Part shown: positions 43,741 through 51,888 of the stretch, piece after piece | How the letters are laid out: the number at the start of each line of letters is the position of its first letter | Numbering within the stretch: position 1 is the stretch's first letter | From: an uncultured Kiritimatiellota bacterium | GTDB lineage: Bacteria > Verrucomicrobiota > Kiritimatiellia > RFP12 > UBA1067 | NCBI GenBank assembly: GCA_934667425.1 | Contig: CAKULV010000001.1 | Coordinates: 62,001-126,000, forward strand | Direction: 5' to 3' | DNA length: 64,000 nucleotides | Translations under genes and position numbers: made by a program | Notes under the pieces: model-generated | What the model was told of the DNA's origin: nothing | What the model saw: the letters and a program-made list of their open reading frames with translations, nothing else | The model's database searches: none

Positions 43741-44214
43741 ATGAAAGACCAATTGCTAAATGCCGATTATCGGGACATGGTGACATGCCTTCAGTTTGAG
43801 GGCGTGGAGTTCATGTTGGTAGGTGGTTACGCGGTTGGCCTGCATGGTTGGCCACGCACGACATTTGACATTGATTTCTGGATATTGGCCAATCCCAAGA
43901 ATGCTGCGGCCCTTATGCGGGCGTTGAAAAGGTTCGGAGCCCCGCTGATGGATCTGTCCGAAGAAGATTTCCATGTGCCGGGCATTGTGTTCCAGATTGG
44001 GACTGAGCCGCAACGCATTGACATTCTCTCGTCCGTTTCGGGTGTCAAGTATGAGGATGCCGTTTTGCGTGCCGAACTCATGCAAGTGGACGGGCTTTCG
44101 CTGAAGGTGATCTCCCTTGAAGACCTCATTGCGAACAAGCGAGCTTCAGGAAGACCCAAGGACATTGCCGATGCGTTAGCATTGGAAAAGTTGAGGGAGC
44201 GAAAGAATGGATAG
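43741..44214 (+). CDS. Nucleotidyltransferase (DUF6036/AbiEii-like fold)
   Basis: 157 residues from the ATG at 43741. FMLVGGYAVGLHG..R.T.DIDFWI contains the GG(Y/R) turn and DxD metal motif of polymerase-beta-type nucleotidyltransferases. C-terminal VISLEDLIANKRASGRPKDIADA is typical of small antitoxin-associated nucleotidyltransferases (AbiEii-, MenT-like). Overlaps by eight bases with a 58-residue gene, suggesting a two-gene toxin-antitoxin-like unit. Substrate unknown. Confidence 0.78.
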   Translation: MKDQLLNADYRDMVTCLQFEGVEFMLVGGYAVGLHGWPRTTFDIDFWILANPKNAAALMRALKRFGAPLMDLSEEDFHVPGIVFQIGTEPQRIDILSSVSGVKYEDAVLRAELMQVDGLSLKVISLEDLIANKRASGRPKDIADALALEKLRERKNG

Positions 44215-44383
44215 GACGATTGTCAAAAAGACGACTTTGGAGAAGCAGGACGAAGCTTTCTGCCTGTCCCTCTCGCTTGATGACCGGCTTCGGGTCATCG
44301 AGGAACTCAATCGCCAAGGTCGTCTGATGGCGGGCTATCCGGCCTCTGCTCCAATGAACCGTTCGGCTGTCCACGTAGCGTAA
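44207..44383 (+). CDS. Small partner of the nucleotidyltransferase (58 aa)
   Basis: Starts inside the end of the nucleotidyltransferase gene (overlap 44207-44214). Begins MDRTIVKKTTLEKQDEAFCL and contains the helical SLDDRLRVIEELNRQG, a pattern often seen in small proteins encoded next to DUF6036-like nucleotidyltransferases. Codon use and overlap support a real gene; function is inferred from position only. Confidence 0.65.
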   Translation: MDRTIVKKTTLEKQDEAFCLSLSLDDRLRVIEELNRQGRLMAGYPASAPMNRSAVHVA

Positions 44384-44408
44384 GTTCAAGTTTGTTGTTT
44401 GAAGACAC

Positions 44409-44437
44409 AATCCTCACTTTTCTAAAAAGTGAGGATT
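44409..44437 (+). terminator. Perfect 13-bp hairpin after the nucleotidyltransferase pair
   Basis: Arms 44409-44421 and 44425-44437 pair in all 13 positions around the loop CTA. An outer AAGACA/TGTCTT pairing may extend it. The A-rich and T-rich halves would give terminator-like hairpins in both directions, although no long T-run follows. Confidence 0.55.
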
Positions 44438-44530
44438 CAAATCCTAATTGTCTTGTCATTTGGTTTGCCTTCCGTGTCGAAAACTTATGGCCAAAATATG
44501 CCGAGGCGAAAACATCTTTGGAATTTGTGA

Positions 44531-44536
44531 TATAAT
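44531..44536 (+). promoter_or_regulatory. -10 box of RNA copy 1
   Basis: TATAAT inside a block, about 44491 to 44540, that is conserved with the second copy (51555-51610), including AAAATATGCCG and ACATCT. No consensus -35 exists in either copy, which hints at activator control through the conserved upstream bases. Confidence 0.7.
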
Positions 44537-44542
44537 TTTATG

Positions 44543-44823
44543 CGTTCTTTTGTGTGTGCGGCTTGCCGCGTGTACGAAGGGGCAAGAATAATAGAGTCCG
44601 GGAACTGATTCGGGCGTGACGCGCATCAAGTGCGTTGGCTACCGTTTCCACCCTCGGATACCGAAATCAATTTGCAGCTGCAAAGCGATCGTCACGAGAA
44701 ATGTGAGAAGTTTCAGGACAGGCGGCACTATGCAGGGAGCGCAATGCGCTTCCTTTCATTGTCTTTCTGTATATGCAATTCTTACAGCCTCTCTCAAGAT
44801 CAAAGAGAGGCCGTTTCTTTTTT
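44543..44823 (+). ncRNA. Putative structured RNA, copy 1
   Basis: About 280 nt from the predicted start to a terminator (CCTCTCT...AGAGAGG at 44787-44811, then a T-rich run). The 5' end forms a 16-bp hairpin closed by a CUUG loop (44547-44562 with 44565-44580). Copy 2 differs at five stem positions, all preserving pairing, one of them a full G-C to A-U double change. The middle (44635-44755) is almost unchanged, including hairpin-capable UUUGCAGCUGCAAA and GCGCAAUGCGC. The terminator loop sequences differ freely. Nothing matches RNase P, tmRNA, SRP or 6S by eye. Either a free small RNA or a leader of the lipoprotein operon 36 bases downstream. Boundaries predicted only. Confidence 0.75.
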
Positions 44824-44858
44824 GATCGTGTTGCTGCGCATGACAAGGAGAAGAACCG

Positions 44859-45593
44859 ATGAAGACCATAGGAACTTTTGCGACTGCGCTCATGGTCGCG
44901 GGCTGTTTTTCAAGCTCGCGTCATGTCGCTTCGGTGCGGCCCGATACCGTGTTGCCCGACAAAGGGCTGTCAATCAGTTATCGCCTTGATGGCTTGACGT
45001 TGACCAAGCCAAACGTCAAGGCAGATGTTGATCAGGTGAAGTTCGCATCTCGGCACGAGGAGGATACGCAGGCGATGCTGAAGGCCGTGCGCGAGTCACT
45101 TTACAGGAACTATCCAATGGTCTTTTCCGATTCTCGGTCGGCGCGTTCCCTTACTGTTAGGGTGGCTTGGCGCATGTGCTATCAGGGAGATCCGATCGTC
45201 CATTCATTCCTGACAAACTTGATTGTTCCAGATGGAGCCGAACAGGAAACCATCTATTGGGTGACGGTGACCGATTCTGCGGAATCATGGAGTGCGACGG
45301 GATCGGCGTCCCGGATGAGCGAAACATGGGAGACATGGTTATTGCCGATCGGCTTTATTCCAATCCCCGGCAAGTCTGACTGGCCCAAGACATTCTGCTT
45401 CATGCGTTCAGACAAGGATTCTCTTGTGTCGAATCTGTCTGACAAGGCGAACGGCATTGATTGCGTCCGCGATCTGGTTTTCGAACCCAAGGTTGATGGC
45501 GATGTCATCGCGGCTTTGATTATGAGGGCCGTCAATCAGCATCGGCGCGATAAAATCGTGTCGCTGCTCCTTGAGAAAGGAGGTGCGAAGTGA
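44859..45593 (+). CDS. Lipoprotein, unknown family
   Basis: 244 residues. Short signal peptide ending in lipobox MVAGC (Cys16), so membrane-anchored lipoprotein. The rest reads as one beta-rich domain with TIYWVTVTD and SWSATGSASRMSETWETW; no family recognised. First gene behind RNA copy 1 and overlapping the next gene by four bases, so it opens the operon that contains the COG3014, YcfL and LpoB genes. GGAGAAG Shine-Dalgarno. Confidence 0.75.
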   Translation: MKTIGTFATALMVAGCFSSSRHVASVRPDTVLPDKGLSISYRLDGLTLTKPNVKADVDQVKFASRHEEDTQAMLKAVRESLYRNYPMVFSDSRSARSLTVRVAWRMCYQGDPIVHSFLTNLIVPDGAEQETIYWVTVTDSAESWSATGSASRMSETWETWLLPIGFIPIPGKSDWPKTFCFMRSDKDSLVSNLSDKANGIDCVRDLVFEPKVDGDVIAALIMRAVNQHRRDKIVSLLLEKGGAK

Positions 45594-46993
45594 AGGACGT
45601 ACGGATTGCACGTTTCCCACTCATGCTGCTTGCCGGAATGGTGGCGGGATGTATGGTGTATTCCGATAGAACGGCCGAGATCAAGCGGGATCTTGCGGCC
45701 GGGAGGCCGACGGCGTATGACGTCTATTCGAAGACCGGGGGGAACGGGCTTCTCGCGCTACAGGAAAGCGGTCGCCTGGCACAGCTGAACGGAAACTACC
45801 GTGAATCAGCCGCCTTGTATGGCGAAGCGATCTCGTTCAGCGATAAGTTGGAGGACAAGGCGCTGTTCAGCATAGGGGATGCGGCCGACGGCACGATGTC
45901 TGTCGCTTCTGGCAATGATCTGGCAATGGACTATCCGGTGTTGCCGTTTGAACGCATGATGCTGCATGTGCTGAATTCGCACAATTGCCTTGCAATCGGT
46001 GACGTTGACGGATTTGGGGTTGACGTGCGACATCTTGAACGCATCCACGAGCTGTCCGAGCGGTATGTTGCGGAACGATTGAAGAGGGGCGGCAAGACGG
46101 CTGAAACTGGCTATGGGCAGACGCGTCAGTCCGTCAATATGCGGTCAAATGGGCTTGTCGCGACACCGTCTGACTTTACGCCAATCATTAACAGCTCGTG
46201 CGACAATGCCTATGCGCTTTTCCTTATGGCGCTTTATCGGGAGATGAAGGGCGATGTTCGCGAGGCGCAGTCCTATTATGAGAAGATAAAGAGGCTTGGG
46301 GTTTCAAATGATGCGGTCAATAGGGGCATCACCGCATGCCAAGGGCAAGCTGTGGCCAATGATGAGGGTGAGATGGTCGTGTTCTTCGAGGAAGGATTTG
46401 TGCCAGGGAAGAGGGTTGACCATGCAGTCGTGGACATGGGCAAATATGCGCCGGATCTGCGCATGACATTGCCGCGCTACGGTCTTGCCGACTGCTTGCC
46501 ATATCAAGAAGGTGGGCCTCTTATCCTGTTCAAGGGAAGGAAATGCCTCTCCGCGACAACGATGCTCTGTGATATCGCGTCGCTTGCCGTCAAGGCCCAT
46601 GACGAGCGTATGGAGGGTATTGTCGCGCGTAAGGCACTCTCGTCCGGAGTGTCCAGCAGTCTCATCGGCATAAACAGGTTCTTCAATGGAACGATTACCG
46701 TGAACCCGTTTTATGAGGGCATTCTGTTGCTCGGTGGATTGGTCACCTGCCCGGTTGCCGAGATCGCGTACCTCTGCGGCGAACGACCCGATTTGCGGAG
46801 TTGGACGCTTTTGCCACGTCGTGTTCAGGTGTCTCGGACAGCGCTCAAAAGCGGTCGCCATGAGATTGCGCTGTATGCATCTGGCATGAGGCAGAATGTG
46901 GTGGTGAACGTGAAGCCCAGAGTGAAGACGATCGTTCATTGTATGGCGGTGGCTGGTCGCCTCAGATGCTTTGCGGCGAATCTGGAAAAATAA
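45590..46993 (+). CDS. COG3014-type TPR lipoprotein
   Basis: 467 residues, lipobox GMVAGC (Cys21). Residues ~35-260 read as helical TPR-like repeats (SGRLAQLNGNYRESAALYGEAI, YALFLMALYREMKGDVREAQSYYEKI). A C-terminal beta part (RTALKSGRHEIALYASG) follows. Together with YcfL and LpoB genes directly downstream this matches the COG3014-ycfL-lpoB arrangement known from proteobacteria (family knowledge; gene not named there). Probably an outer-membrane partner in cell-wall synthesis control. Confidence 0.75.
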   Translation: MKDVRIARFPLMLLAGMVAGCMVYSDRTAEIKRDLAAGRPTAYDVYSKTGGNGLLALQESGRLAQLNGNYRESAALYGEAISFSDKLEDKALFSIGDAADGTMSVASGNDLAMDYPVLPFERMMLHVLNSHNCLAIGDVDGFGVDVRHLERIHELSERYVAERLKRGGKTAETGYGQTRQSVNMRSNGLVATPSDFTPIINSSCDNAYALFLMALYREMKGDVREAQSYYEKIKRLGVSNDAVNRGITACQGQAVANDEGEMVVFFEEGFVPGKRVDHAVVDMGKYAPDLRMTLPRYGLADCLPYQEGGPLILFKGRKCLSATTMLCDIASLAVKAHDERMEGIVARKALSSGVSSSLIGINRFFNGTITVNPFYEGILLLGGLVTCPVAEIAYLCGERPDLRSWTLLPRRVQVSRTALKSGRHEIALYASGMRQNVVVNVKPRVKTIVHCMAVAGRLRCFAANLEK

Positions 46994-47004
46994 AGGAAAG
47001 GAAA

Positions 47005-47424
47005 ATGATGAAACATGTCATGATGTTGGCGACGCTTGGCACATTGCTGGTGACTGGATGTGCGACCGGCACGGGGGGCTGGGAAGTCTCGCTATTCGAA
47101 GGTAAGGGCGAGAGCATGCGGTTTCGCGTGGATGACAATGACTTCGCGGAGACGCTGGGCGTCGAGCGAACACGGATTCGCCGTGCATCGTCAGGCCTTT
47201 CCGTGGCCGAGGTGGATGTCCGCAATGCGGACGATGACGATTTCACGTTCCAATACCGATTCGTGTTTCTTGATGCGGATGGCTCGCCCATTCTGCCGGA
47301 AGCCCGTTCATGGGATCAGCTTGTCATACATGGCGGCGAAAGCCGCACGTTGTCGGCCACGGCACCTTCGCAAAAGGCTGTCGGTTTCCGGGTTCGCGTC
47401 CGGCGCATCACAAAAGGAGAGTGA
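47005..47424 (+). CDS. ycfL: YcfL-like lipoprotein (DUF1425)
   Basis: 139 residues. Start at 47005 chosen for AAAGGAAAGG just before; lipobox LVTGC (Cys19). A single beta-sandwich: VRNADDDDFTFQYRFVFLDADG then WDQLVIHGGESRTLSATAPS, the YcfL pattern. Located between COG3014- and LpoB-type genes as in other bacteria. Role: accessory envelope lipoprotein, mechanism unknown. Confidence 0.8.
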   Translation: MMKHVMMLATLGTLLVTGCATGTGGWEVSLFEGKGESMRFRVDDNDFAETLGVERTRIRRASSGLSVAEVDVRNADDDDFTFQYRFVFLDADGSPILPEARSWDQLVIHGGESRTLSATAPSQKAVGFRVRVRRITKGE

Positions 47425-47427
47425 GAC

Positions 47428-48051
47428 ATGAATATCGCTAAAGCTACCTTTGTGCTGATTGCTACGTCTGGTCTTGTCGGTTGTTCGACCACAAGTGAGT
47501 CCCCTTACCGCGATCCGGGAGAGGTTCGCGGACGTACGGTTGATTTCACGACCTATGATTTCCAGCAGTGCGCGAATGCGTTGGCGGATGACATTTTGAG
47601 CGATTCCACTCTTGCGGAAAAGATCAAGAGGTCTTTTGCCCCGGGCAAGACGCCGATTGTCGTTGTCCGTTTCGAGAACCTGACCTATCAGCATGCCGCT
47701 ACGGACAAATTGAAAGAGGTCATGCTTGAGACGATTATGGAGCGTCTGCAGAAGTCTGGCCGCTTTGATTTCATGGATCGTCGGGCAGATCGTCTGATCG
47801 TCAAGGATTGGGCAGAAGAGCGTGACGGGGCGATTGTTGCGGACGAGTCGTCTGAACCGCTCAAGAATGCCCAGGGTGCAGACTACATTCTCCATGCGAC
47901 GTTGAATGAGTTCAGAGAGGGCGATGGCCGCGTACATGATGTCTACTACAAGATGTCGGCGAGACTCGTCAGCAAGAGAACAAAGAAGAGCGACTGGGTC
48001 GGTTCTAAAGAAATCCGAAAGGTCAGCAAACGGTCGGTTATCGGATGGTAG
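47428..48051 (+). CDS. lpoB: LpoB-like penicillin-binding-protein activator lipoprotein
   Basis: 207 residues, three bases after ycfL. Lipobox LVGC (Cys19). The domain reads LADDILSDSTLAEKIKR...TPIVVVRFENLTYQHAATDKLKEVMLETIMERLQKSGRFDFMD and later GADYILHATLNEFREG, the TolB-N-like fold of LpoB. In E. coli LpoB reaches from the outer membrane to switch on PBP1B (established); a similar role is inferred. A second LpoB-like gene lies at 56213. Confidence 0.82.
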   Translation: MNIAKATFVLIATSGLVGCSTTSESPYRDPGEVRGRTVDFTTYDFQQCANALADDILSDSTLAEKIKRSFAPGKTPIVVVRFENLTYQHAATDKLKEVMLETIMERLQKSGRFDFMDRRADRLIVKDWAEERDGAIVADESSEPLKNAQGADYILHATLNEFREGDGRVHDVYYKMSARLVSKRTKKSDWVGSKEIRKVSKRSVIGW

Positions 48052-48069
48052 AAGGAAGGGGATGTGGAA

Positions 48070-49269
48070 ATGTGGAGGATCGCTATTTTGCTCGCTTTCG
48101 GAACGACGATTGCAATGTGCCCTGCTATTGCGACGGAATCGAAGAGTCCGCCGGCATCGGCGCATAAAGTGGCACTAATCGTGCAGAACCACTGTGCGCC
48201 GGGAGCTGGCATCCCCATGATGGCCTTGACGGATGCGCTGACCGCACGGCTGTCTGGAAAGGGGCTTCAAGTCATCAATCCATACAATGCGGTTGGGGAA
48301 AACGAAAACAGGACGGTTGCCGGTGAAAAGTTGCCAAAGATGTCTGCCATTGAACTCGCGCAGGGGTTGGAAGCAGATGGAGTAATTACCGCATCCGTCA
48401 TTGAATTCCTTGATACGACAATCGGGAACCCTCCTGTCTTGCATCAGTATGTCGTTCGCCTCGCTTTCAGCCTTGCCGACGCATCGACAGGAGCGACGGT
48501 TTGTGGCGAGACCATCAAGGTGAAAAGTCGGCAATACACGATTTCGCAAGACCGTGCCAACCGACTTGAGTATCTTGGTGATTTGATGTATTCCGCAGCC
48601 GATAAATGTGCGGATCTGTTGGTTGAAAAAGCGATTGATTGGCATCCGGCTCCGTTGCCGATGCCCGTGGTTTCAAATATTCCTGAAAAGGAGAATTGCG
48701 GCGATACTCTTGATCTTGGACATAAGGCGCCCAAGAGCCCGCGAGACAAACTTAAGCCCGATAACGGTATACCCAGAACTGCTGATTTCACGATGTCGGA
48801 TTTTGATGTGATGTTCGGGTCGCTTGTCAAGGCGATGCTCGTCCATTCGCGATTCAGGGAAAACTATGAGACCGCACAGACGGAGAAAGGCGGACTGCCT
48901 ATCGTCATCGTTGGTTCGGTGACGAACAAATCGGATGGCGCGGCTTCGCAATCCTACGGCGATCTGCTTCGGGCAATTCCAGACACGCTTCGCATCGAAC
49001 TCTTCAATTCCAATCTGTTCGATGTCAAGGATGATGAGTTGAGCATGTCACTTGCCCAACGCATCCTATCGAGCGACAAATCGCCGGTTGAGGATGGCGA
49101 GCTGATGAGTGCGCTGAAGCAGCATGGTTCGCCAGATTTCGTCATCGTAGGCGACATCCGCCTTTTTGTCGATCATGGGAGGCGCAAGACTTGCCGCGTT
49201 CATCTGGCCTTGCACAGTCTCAAGACTGGCAAGGTCGTGTGGGACGGCAAGAAGACGGCGATCAAGTGA
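48070..49269 (+). CDS. Two-domain exported protein: unknown N-domain plus LpoB-like domain
   Basis: 399 residues from the ATG at 48070 (GGAAGGGG upstream). Signal peptide MWRIAILLAFGTTIAMCPAIA; no lipobox, so periplasmic. Residues ~30-190 are a CsgG/TolB-N-like alpha/beta domain (LIVQNHC...ALTDALTARLSGKGLQVINPYNAVG) shared with the next gene's product. Residues ~240-399 resemble LpoB again (LPIVIVGSVTNKS, PDTLRIELFNSNLFDVKDD, PDFVIVGDIR). Looks like a tandem fusion made from operon members. Function inferred only from relationship. Confidence 0.65.
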   Translation: MWRIAILLAFGTTIAMCPAIATESKSPPASAHKVALIVQNHCAPGAGIPMMALTDALTARLSGKGLQVINPYNAVGENENRTVAGEKLPKMSAIELAQGLEADGVITASVIEFLDTTIGNPPVLHQYVVRLAFSLADASTGATVCGETIKVKSRQYTISQDRANRLEYLGDLMYSAADKCADLLVEKAIDWHPAPLPMPVVSNIPEKENCGDTLDLGHKAPKSPRDKLKPDNGIPRTADFTMSDFDVMFGSLVKAMLVHSRFRENYETAQTEKGGLPIVIVGSVTNKSDGAASQSYGDLLRAIPDTLRIELFNSNLFDVKDDELSMSLAQRILSSDKSPVEDGELMSALKQHGSPDFVIVGDIRLFVDHGRRKTCRVHLALHSLKTGKVVWDGKKTAIK

Positions 49270-49283
49270 GAGGAGGTCGGGCT

Positions 49284-50390
49284 ATGAAAAATGTACTTGG
49301 GACGGCAGTTTTTCTGCTCCTTTCACTGTCTTGTTTGGCTGATCCTGCGCGGTGTCTTCTGATTGTCAATAATCGATGCACTAACATGGAGACATTGCCG
49401 CTCAATTCCGTTGCGGCTACATTGGAAGCGTCCTTGTCGGGTGATCGCTTCACTTTGGTGAATCCCAAGACGGCACTTGGCGATAGGGCGGCGGCTGATT
49501 CGCCTCGTGCGATGGCGCAGAAGCTTGATTGCGACTTTATCATGACGGCGACGATTCAGGAGTTTGTCGGCGAATCGATTGGCATCCCTGTCGTCGCCAA
49601 CAGGCTGAAGGTTCGTCTTTCGCTCAATCTCGCCAAGGCGGGAACGGGCGATACGGTCTGCGGCATCATGGACGGCGAGTACAGCAAGAACTACAGCATC
49701 GAGCGACTGAATGAGGACAATTCAGTCTTGTTTGAGGATCTTTTGCATGGTACTGTCGCCAAAGTATCGAAACAGTTTCTCAAGAAAGCTGAGACGGCGG
49801 GAATCGTTGCGCCAGAAGTTGCGTCCTGCAAGGTCTTTTTCGGATGCAATGTCCTTGGCGCGGACGTTCAGATTGACGGCGTTTCGCATGGAACGCTCCC
49901 TGCGGAAGTCAAGGTCACGCCGGGCATCCATCGGATCGAGGTTTCCTATCCGCCATATTATCTGCCATTTGTGCGCCACGAGGCGAAACTGTTTGATGGT
50001 CAGACATTTGCCGTTGTGCTGCAGCTGACGGACGAAGGGCGTGCGTTGAAGGAACAGGATCGCAAGACGCACAACGAGCAGAGAGACGTGGACGACACGC
50101 GAGCCGAGCGGAGCGAACTCTTCAAGAAGCAATTGGCACTTGCTGATGCTCTGTTGGAACGTTATAAGGATTTGGGCGCGACGGATGATTTCGTTCGCAA
50201 GACGGTTGCCGATGGTGTGTCGATTTACTGGAAGAACTCACATGGCCAGATTGCCATCACCGACGGAAAGGCCGAAAAGATCGAGTTTGCCACGCCGAAG
50301 ACGAACACCAACGACCCCGTTGTCGTTCCCGACACCGGCAATGCGCTCAAAACCCTGCGCGAAATCCTCGATCCGAAAGGGGGACGATGA
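49284..50390 (+). CDS. Exported protein with CsgG-like N-domain and PEGA domain
   Basis: 368 residues. ATG at 49284 with GAGGAGG upstream; signal peptide MKNVLGTAVFLLLSLSCLA. Residues ~22-180 are paralogous to the N-domain of the previous gene (CLLIVNNRC...LEASLSGDRFTLVNPKTALGD). A PEGA-type domain follows (VFFGCNVLGADVQIDGVSHG...PGIHRIEVS, about 181-240), then a charged coiled-coil-like tail. PEGA domains are surface beta domains. Its end overlaps the next start (ATGA). Confidence 0.65.
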   Translation: MKNVLGTAVFLLLSLSCLADPARCLLIVNNRCTNMETLPLNSVAATLEASLSGDRFTLVNPKTALGDRAAADSPRAMAQKLDCDFIMTATIQEFVGESIGIPVVANRLKVRLSLNLAKAGTGDTVCGIMDGEYSKNYSIERLNEDNSVLFEDLLHGTVAKVSKQFLKKAETAGIVAPEVASCKVFFGCNVLGADVQIDGVSHGTLPAEVKVTPGIHRIEVSYPPYYLPFVRHEAKLFDGQTFAVVLQLTDEGRALKEQDRKTHNEQRDVDDTRAERSELFKKQLALADALLERYKDLGATDDFVRKTVADGVSIYWKNSHGQIAITDGKAEKIEFATPKTNTNDPVVVPDTGNALKTLREILDPKGGR

Positions 50391-51511
50391 TGAAGCTGGT
50401 TTGGCTTTTGTGCGTTGCCGCATGGCTTGCGTTTGTTGCGGATGAAGTATGCGCAGTTAATCCTAAGGTTAAACGGGAATCAAGTCAGGAGGTTGTTTCT
50501 TTTCGTGGAAAGGCGGTAAATCCTGGCATAGACTCAAGCGTAAGGTCTACCGAATCGCGATTGAAGAGTTTGGACAAGCAATCGCTTTTTGATGCAGCAA
50601 AGAAGAAGGGGCCGTTGAAAATGCCGAAGTATGGTTTGGTGTTGGCTTCTGACATCAGAAATTATCCGCTTGTTGACAGGTATCTGGAAGATTCGCTTGC
50701 TAATCCACAAGTAAATGCATACTTCATACTGCAGGAGGACTATGCCTTTGAGGATTTGGAGGGACAACACCATGTCATCCCTGCTGGCTTTATTTGGGAT
50801 GGAGCCTCCATCCCAAATCTGAAAGAAAAAACGTTAAAAGGTTGGGTCTCGACGGGATGGCTTGAAGTGGGTAATACGCGGTACACTTCAGCCATAAGCG
50901 AAGGATTGATTCATGATTGGATGTATCGAAATCCACTGAAGTATTCAAAAGTGGACGCTGACTTATTGTTCTATGCCAACTTGATACGTTGCAATAATCC
51001 AGACCCTGGGGCGATGTATCTGGGCGTGCACTATGCCGGGGACGACTCTTATAATGCACATAGGGACAAGGCGTTGAAGGGGCTGTACGATGATTTTGAC
51101 AGCGACTTCTATAAGACGAATACTGTGATTTACAAGTCAGGTCAAACGGCTCACAATCCAGAGGCTGCAGTTCGTGATCAGCAGGACAAGAAAGATGGAC
51201 AGCTAGAGGAGAAGGTTTCTCACGCCAAGCCTGTCTCTATGGACGATCTCAAAAAGATGGATCTGGATGATTCTAATGGTGACTGGTGTCAATGTGCGAA
51301 TCCTGGCTGCGCGAAAGAGATTAATCGCGAAAATGGCAAGCTCAAGTCCTTTTATATCGGATTTCGATGTGCTCATTGCAAGAAGGTGAATGTGAAGTTC
51401 GCCAAAGAGGCCCTTTGTTACGAGAAACTCATAAAAGACGCAGGCGGTGATTCTCAATGGCTTGGCCAGAATGCCGAAGCGGATGCCAAGGCCGCAGGTA
51501 ATGTCAAGTGA
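50387..51511 (+). CDS. Exported DUF1353-like protein with C-terminal zinc ribbon
   Basis: 374 residues, ATG overlapping the previous stop. Signal peptide MMKLVWLLCVAAWLAFVA. Residues ~115-210 match the DUF1353 pattern known mainly from phages: DYAFEDLEG..HVIPAGFIWDGASIPN and later SEGLIHDWMYRNP. At residues ~300-345 four cysteines in CQCANPGC and FRCAHCKK form a likely zinc ribbon. An exported zinc ribbon attached to a phage-type domain is unusual. Lower GC than its neighbours. Last gene before RNA copy 2. Confidence 0.65.
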   Translation: MMKLVWLLCVAAWLAFVADEVCAVNPKVKRESSQEVVSFRGKAVNPGIDSSVRSTESRLKSLDKQSLFDAAKKKGPLKMPKYGLVLASDIRNYPLVDRYLEDSLANPQVNAYFILQEDYAFEDLEGQHHVIPAGFIWDGASIPNLKEKTLKGWVSTGWLEVGNTRYTSAISEGLIHDWMYRNPLKYSKVDADLLFYANLIRCNNPDPGAMYLGVHYAGDDSYNAHRDKALKGLYDDFDSDFYKTNTVIYKSGQTAHNPEAAVRDQQDKKDGQLEEKVSHAKPVSMDDLKKMDLDDSNGDWCQCANPGCAKEINRENGKLKSFYIGFRCAHCKKVNVKFAKEALCYEKLIKDAGGDSQWLGQNAEADAKAAGNVK

Positions 51512-51600
51512 AGTGGGGCGTGAGGGTTAGCTGTCCGACAACGGCTCGCATTATGGTCAAAATAAAATATGCCGGGGTGAAGACATCTCTGAATTTATGA

Positions 51601-51606
51601 TATAAT
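51601..51606 (+). promoter_or_regulatory. -10 box of RNA copy 2
   Basis: TATAAT with the same conserved bases up to 45 nt upstream as copy 1 (AAAATATGCCG, ACATCT). No consensus -35. Confidence 0.7.
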
Positions 51607-51612
51607 TTTAGG

Positions 51613-51888
51613 CGTTCTTTCGTGTGTACGGCTTGCCGTGTGCGCGAAGGGGCAAGAATAGAGTCCGGGAACTGATTCGGGCGTCAAGCGCCGTCAAGTG
51701 CGTTGGCTACCGTTTCCACCCTCGGATACCAAAATCAATTTGCAGCTGCAAAGCGATCGTCACGAGAAATGTGAGAAGTTTCAGGACAGGCGGCACTATG
51801 CAGGGAGCGCAATGCGCCTCCTCTCCATTGTGTTTCTGTCTAGGCAATTCTCACAGCCTCTCGTGGAATGCATGGAGAGGTTTTCTTT
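51613..51888 (+). ncRNA. Putative structured RNA, copy 2
   Basis: About 275 nt. The 5' hairpin pairs 51617-51632 with 51635-51650 (16 bp, CUUG loop). Compared with copy 1, the pairs that changed are G-C to A-U, G-U to G-C, U-A to U-G and U-G to C-G: every change keeps the stem. The long central part is nearly identical to copy 1. The terminator stem CCTCTC/GAGAGG (51857-51880) is kept while its loop is different in sequence and length; TTTTCTTT follows. The next gene, a lipoprotein, starts 95 bases later. A short reading frame covers it in both copies but third-codon positions are as conserved as the others, so coding is unlikely. Confidence 0.75.

Noticed and set aside
44581..44620. Resemblance of AGAGTCCGGGAACTG to the RNase P RNA GGAAAGTCCGGGC element
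   Set aside because: Only a short match; the other conserved RNase P elements are missing, the length is too small, and two copies would be odd.
44616..44989. Short reading frames over the RNA copies (also 51624-51986)
   Set aside because: They exist in both copies in the same frame, but third codon positions are as conserved as the rest, the frames run into the terminator, and changes follow base pairing rather than codons.
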